Both the position numbers and the translations under genes were made by a program. The notes under the pieces were generated by a model. The model searched no databases. It had not been told where the DNA came from and worked only from the letters and a program-made list of their open reading frames with translations. A stretch of 8,323 bases of DNA from Actinomycetota bacterium (lineage in GTDB: Bacteria > Actinomycetota > Actinomycetes > S36-B12). Where the stretch lies: assembly GCA_027729865.1 (NCBI GenBank), contig JAQCBM010000076.1, positions 1-8,323 on the forward strand. Reading direction: 5' to 3'. Positions 7,157-8,323 of the stretch are shown here, in pieces (the stretch's first letter is position 1; each line of letters opens with the position of its first letter).

Positions 7157-7285
7157 ATGCGCCTGAGGGCGAAATTCTGGTTCTTTTTCCCCAGAGGATC
7201 TCTAGAGCCAGATTCACGAGGCGGCCCCACGATCGGTAAAGCGCCGATGGGGCCTCCATCACACTCCCGAGCGGGAGTCCGGTAA
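7157..7285 (+). CDS. Possible 42-residue leader ORF upstream of rho
   Basis: ATG at 7157 opens a 42-codon frame ending in TAA at 7283-7285, only three bases before the GAAGGA ribosome binding site of rho. The peptide begins MRLRAKFWFFFPRGSLEP and is basic, with an aromatic cluster FWFFF at 7-11 and a Gly/Pro/Ser/Arg-rich end. There is no clear ribosome binding site (only GAAGA abutting the ATG). The codons AGG, AGA, CTA and TCT look rarer than those of the neighbours, so coding is uncertain and the bases may be constrained as RNA structure instead. The frame spans both leader hairpins, so a translating ribosome would disrupt them. E. coli rho also has a leader ORF (rhoL), which makes the position suggestive but proves nothing here. 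Confidence 0.3.
   Translation: MRLRAKFWFFFPRGSLEPDSRGGPTIGKAPMGPPSHSRAGVR
7176..7278 (+). promoter_or_regulatory. Structured rho mRNA leader (hairpins and alternative pairing)
   Basis: Three elements are visible. TCTGG (7176-7180) can pair with CCAGA at 7191-7195 across a T-rich loop, or with a second CCAGA at 7208-7212, so the two pairings exclude each other. A GC-rich stem joins GGCCCC (7223-7228) to GGGGCC (7249-7254) and ATCGG (7232-7236) to CCGAT (7244-7248), with a three-base bulge and a TAAAGCG loop. A second stem, ACTCCC-GAGC-GGGAGT, is at 7263-7278. Neither GC-rich hairpin is followed by a T run, so they are not intrinsic terminators. Rho genes in other bacteria are known to be autoregulated in their leaders; such a role here is inferred. 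Confidence 0.45.
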
Positions 7286-7298
7286 TCCGAAGGACACC

Positions 7299-8323
7299 AT
7301 GACCGACACCACCACATCTCGTGCTGCCGACCGCGGCAGCAGCCTGGCTTCAATGCTGTTGCCTGAACTCAAGCAACTCGCGCAGCAGTTGGGCATCACC
7401 GGATCGAGTGGTATGCGCAAGCAAGATTTGATCGCCGCGATCAGCGAGCGACAAAAGCAAGGCGGAGCCCCGCGGCGCACGCGCAGTGCCTCGCGCCCCG
7501 CAGGCGCGGCGGACTCCGCAGACAAGAGCAGTGAAGCGTCGGCTCCGAAGTCCGTGGGCGAACCGCGCGGTGAGCGCGAGAGTTCCGGTGGCGAAGATCG
7601 CGGCACCCGGGACAACCGCGGTGACCGGGACAACCGCGGTGACCGAGACAACCGCGGTGACCGGGACAACCGCGGTGACCGGGACAACCGCGATGATGGT
7701 GGGCGACGCCGCCGACGTGGTCGTGATCGATTCCGCGACCGCCGCGACCGTAAGGGTGGATTTAGCGAGGCAGAGCCCGTGGTCTCCGAAGATGACGTGC
7801 TCGCACCGGTGGCCGGCATTGTGGACGTTTTGGATAACTACGCCTTCGTGCGCACCAGTGGCTACCTCCCCGGACCCAATGACGTGTACGTATCGCTCTC
7901 GCTAGTGCGCAAGTACGGGCTCCGCAAGGGCGATGCGATTACCGGCCAGGTTCGCCAACCGCGCGACGGTGAGCGGCGCGAGAAGTTCAATCCTTTGGTA
8001 TCCGTGGAATCGATCAACGGCGGAGATGTTGAGGCCGCCAAAAATCGACCGGAATTCTCCAAGTTGACACCGCTGTACCCGCAGGATCGCCTGCGACTTG
8101 AGACCACACCGCAGAACCTGACAACCCGGGTGATCGACCTGGTCGCACCCATCGGTAAGGGTCAGCGCGGCTTGATCGTGTCGCCGCCCAAGGCGGGCAA
8201 GACGATGGTTCTGCAAGCCATCGCCAACGCCATTACCGAGAACAATCCAGAGACTCACTTGATGGTTGTCCTCGTTGACGAACGCCCCGAAGAAGTCACG
8301 GACATGCAGCGATCGGTGAAGGG
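7299..8323 (+). CDS. rho: Transcription termination factor Rho, N-terminal part (cut by right edge)
   Basis: A hexameric RNA-dependent ATPase/helicase that ends transcription at Rho-dependent sites. 341 complete codons are present; actinobacterial Rho is usually about 600 or more residues, so roughly half is missing. Domains in order: the Rho-N helical domain (about 16-48, LPELKQLAQQLGI...RKQDLIAAI); a disordered Arg/Asp/Gly-rich insertion (about 52-155), including five RDNRGD-type repeats (104-133) and a basic patch of five arginines (136-140); the OB-fold primary RNA-binding domain (about 168-245, with NYAFVRTSGYLPGPNDVYVS); then the start of the ATPase core, with Walker A SPPKAGKT (295-302) and Walker B LMVVLVDERPEE (321-332, D327). 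The ATG at 7299 has GAAGGA four bases upstream. The insertion is a known feature of actinobacterial Rho, linked to extra RNA binding. Probably transcribed from its own promoter in the thrB-rho gap. Confidence 0.97.
   Translation, partial: MTDTTTSRAADRGSSLASMLLPELKQLAQQLGITGSSGMRKQDLIAAISERQKQGGAPRRTRSASRPAGAADSADKSSEASAPKSVGEPRGERESSGGEDRGTRDNRGDRDNRGDRDNRGDRDNRGDRDNRDDGGRRRRRGRDRFRDRRDRKGGFSEAEPVVSEDDVLAPVAGIVDVLDNYAFVRTSGYLPGPNDVYVSLSLVRKYGLRKGDAITGQVRQPRDGERREKFNPLVSVESINGGDVEAAKNRPEFSKLTPLYPQDRLRLETTPQNLTTRVIDLVAPIGKGQRGLIVSPPKAGKTMVLQAIANAITENNPETHLMVVLVDERPEEVTDMQRSVK
7608..7697 (+). repeat. 18-bp tandem repeat, five copies, inside rho
   Basis: The unit CGGGACAACCGCGGTGAC occurs at 7608-7625, 7626-7643, 7644-7661 (one change, CGG to CGA), 7662-7679 and 7680-7697 (two changes near the end). 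It is in frame and encodes RDNRGD four times, then RDNRDD. The near identity, including third codon positions, points to recent expansion by replication slippage rather than old protein-level selection. Being a multiple of three, copy-number change would alter Rho length without breaking the frame. Confidence 0.95.

Noticed and set aside
7223..7278. The rho leader hairpins as an intrinsic terminator for the threonine operon
   Set aside because: Neither stem is followed by a T run, and the rho ribosome binding site comes directly after, so a leader-structure role fits better.
7259..7819. Minus-strand frame with repeated SRSPRL-like units
   Set aside because: The repeats are the antisense reading of the 18-bp tandem repeat in rho, and the Rho frame has strong domain evidence.
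7486..7905. Plus-strand frame with repeated Thr/Val/Ala units
   Set aside because: An out-of-frame reading of the same rho tandem repeat; it lacks a plausible start signal and ends inside the Rho RNA-binding domain.
1..8323. CRISPR array, insertion sequence, prophage or defence genes
   Set aside because: None were seen: there are no spaced direct repeats, transposase motifs or terminal inverted repeats, and all long genes are core housekeeping genes in a conserved order.

Overview
The window looks like a chromosomal core region of an actinobacterium (Actinomycetota). The DNA is GC-rich with GC-biased third codon positions, and GTG starts occur. The gene order argS-lysA-hom-thrC-thrB-rho is the one known from Mycobacterium and other actinobacteria. 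The Rho protein carries the Arg/Asp/Gly-rich N-terminal insertion typical of that phylum. I cannot place it to genus.

Layout. On the minus strand at the left edge lie the first 31 codons of an unrecognised gene (1-93). To its right is a complete CspA-type cold-shock gene (174-377), with an intrinsic terminator (117-156) between the two. A roughly 200-base divergent intergenic region (378-578) follows. It holds the putative cold-shock mRNA leader with a nested hairpin, and a possible leaderless promoter for argS. From 579 everything reads on the plus strand: argS (579-2237), lysA (2327-3703), hom (3756-5048), thrC (5048-6115), thrB (6128-7084), a 214-base leader region (7085-7298), and rho, which is cut by the right edge (7299-8323).

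How the genes work together. Hom, ThrC and ThrB are the homoserine-to-threonine branch of the aspartate pathway; hom and thrC overlap by one base and thrB starts 12 bases after thrC, so the three are very likely one operon. LysA makes lysine from meso-diaminopimelate, the competing branch from aspartate semialdehyde. ArgS charges tRNA-Arg. Rho is the transcription termination factor and probably has its own promoter and leader.

The protein-coding content is ordinary and I found no undescribed system at the gene level. The parts most worth a second look are non-canonical: (1) the rho leader, which holds two GC-rich hairpins, a possible alternative pairing and a 42-codon open frame ending just before the rho ribosome binding site; (2) a near-perfect 18-bp x 5 tandem repeat encoding RDNRGD units inside Rho; (3) a -10-like hexamer at exactly leaderless spacing before argS; and (4) the structured cold-shock leader.
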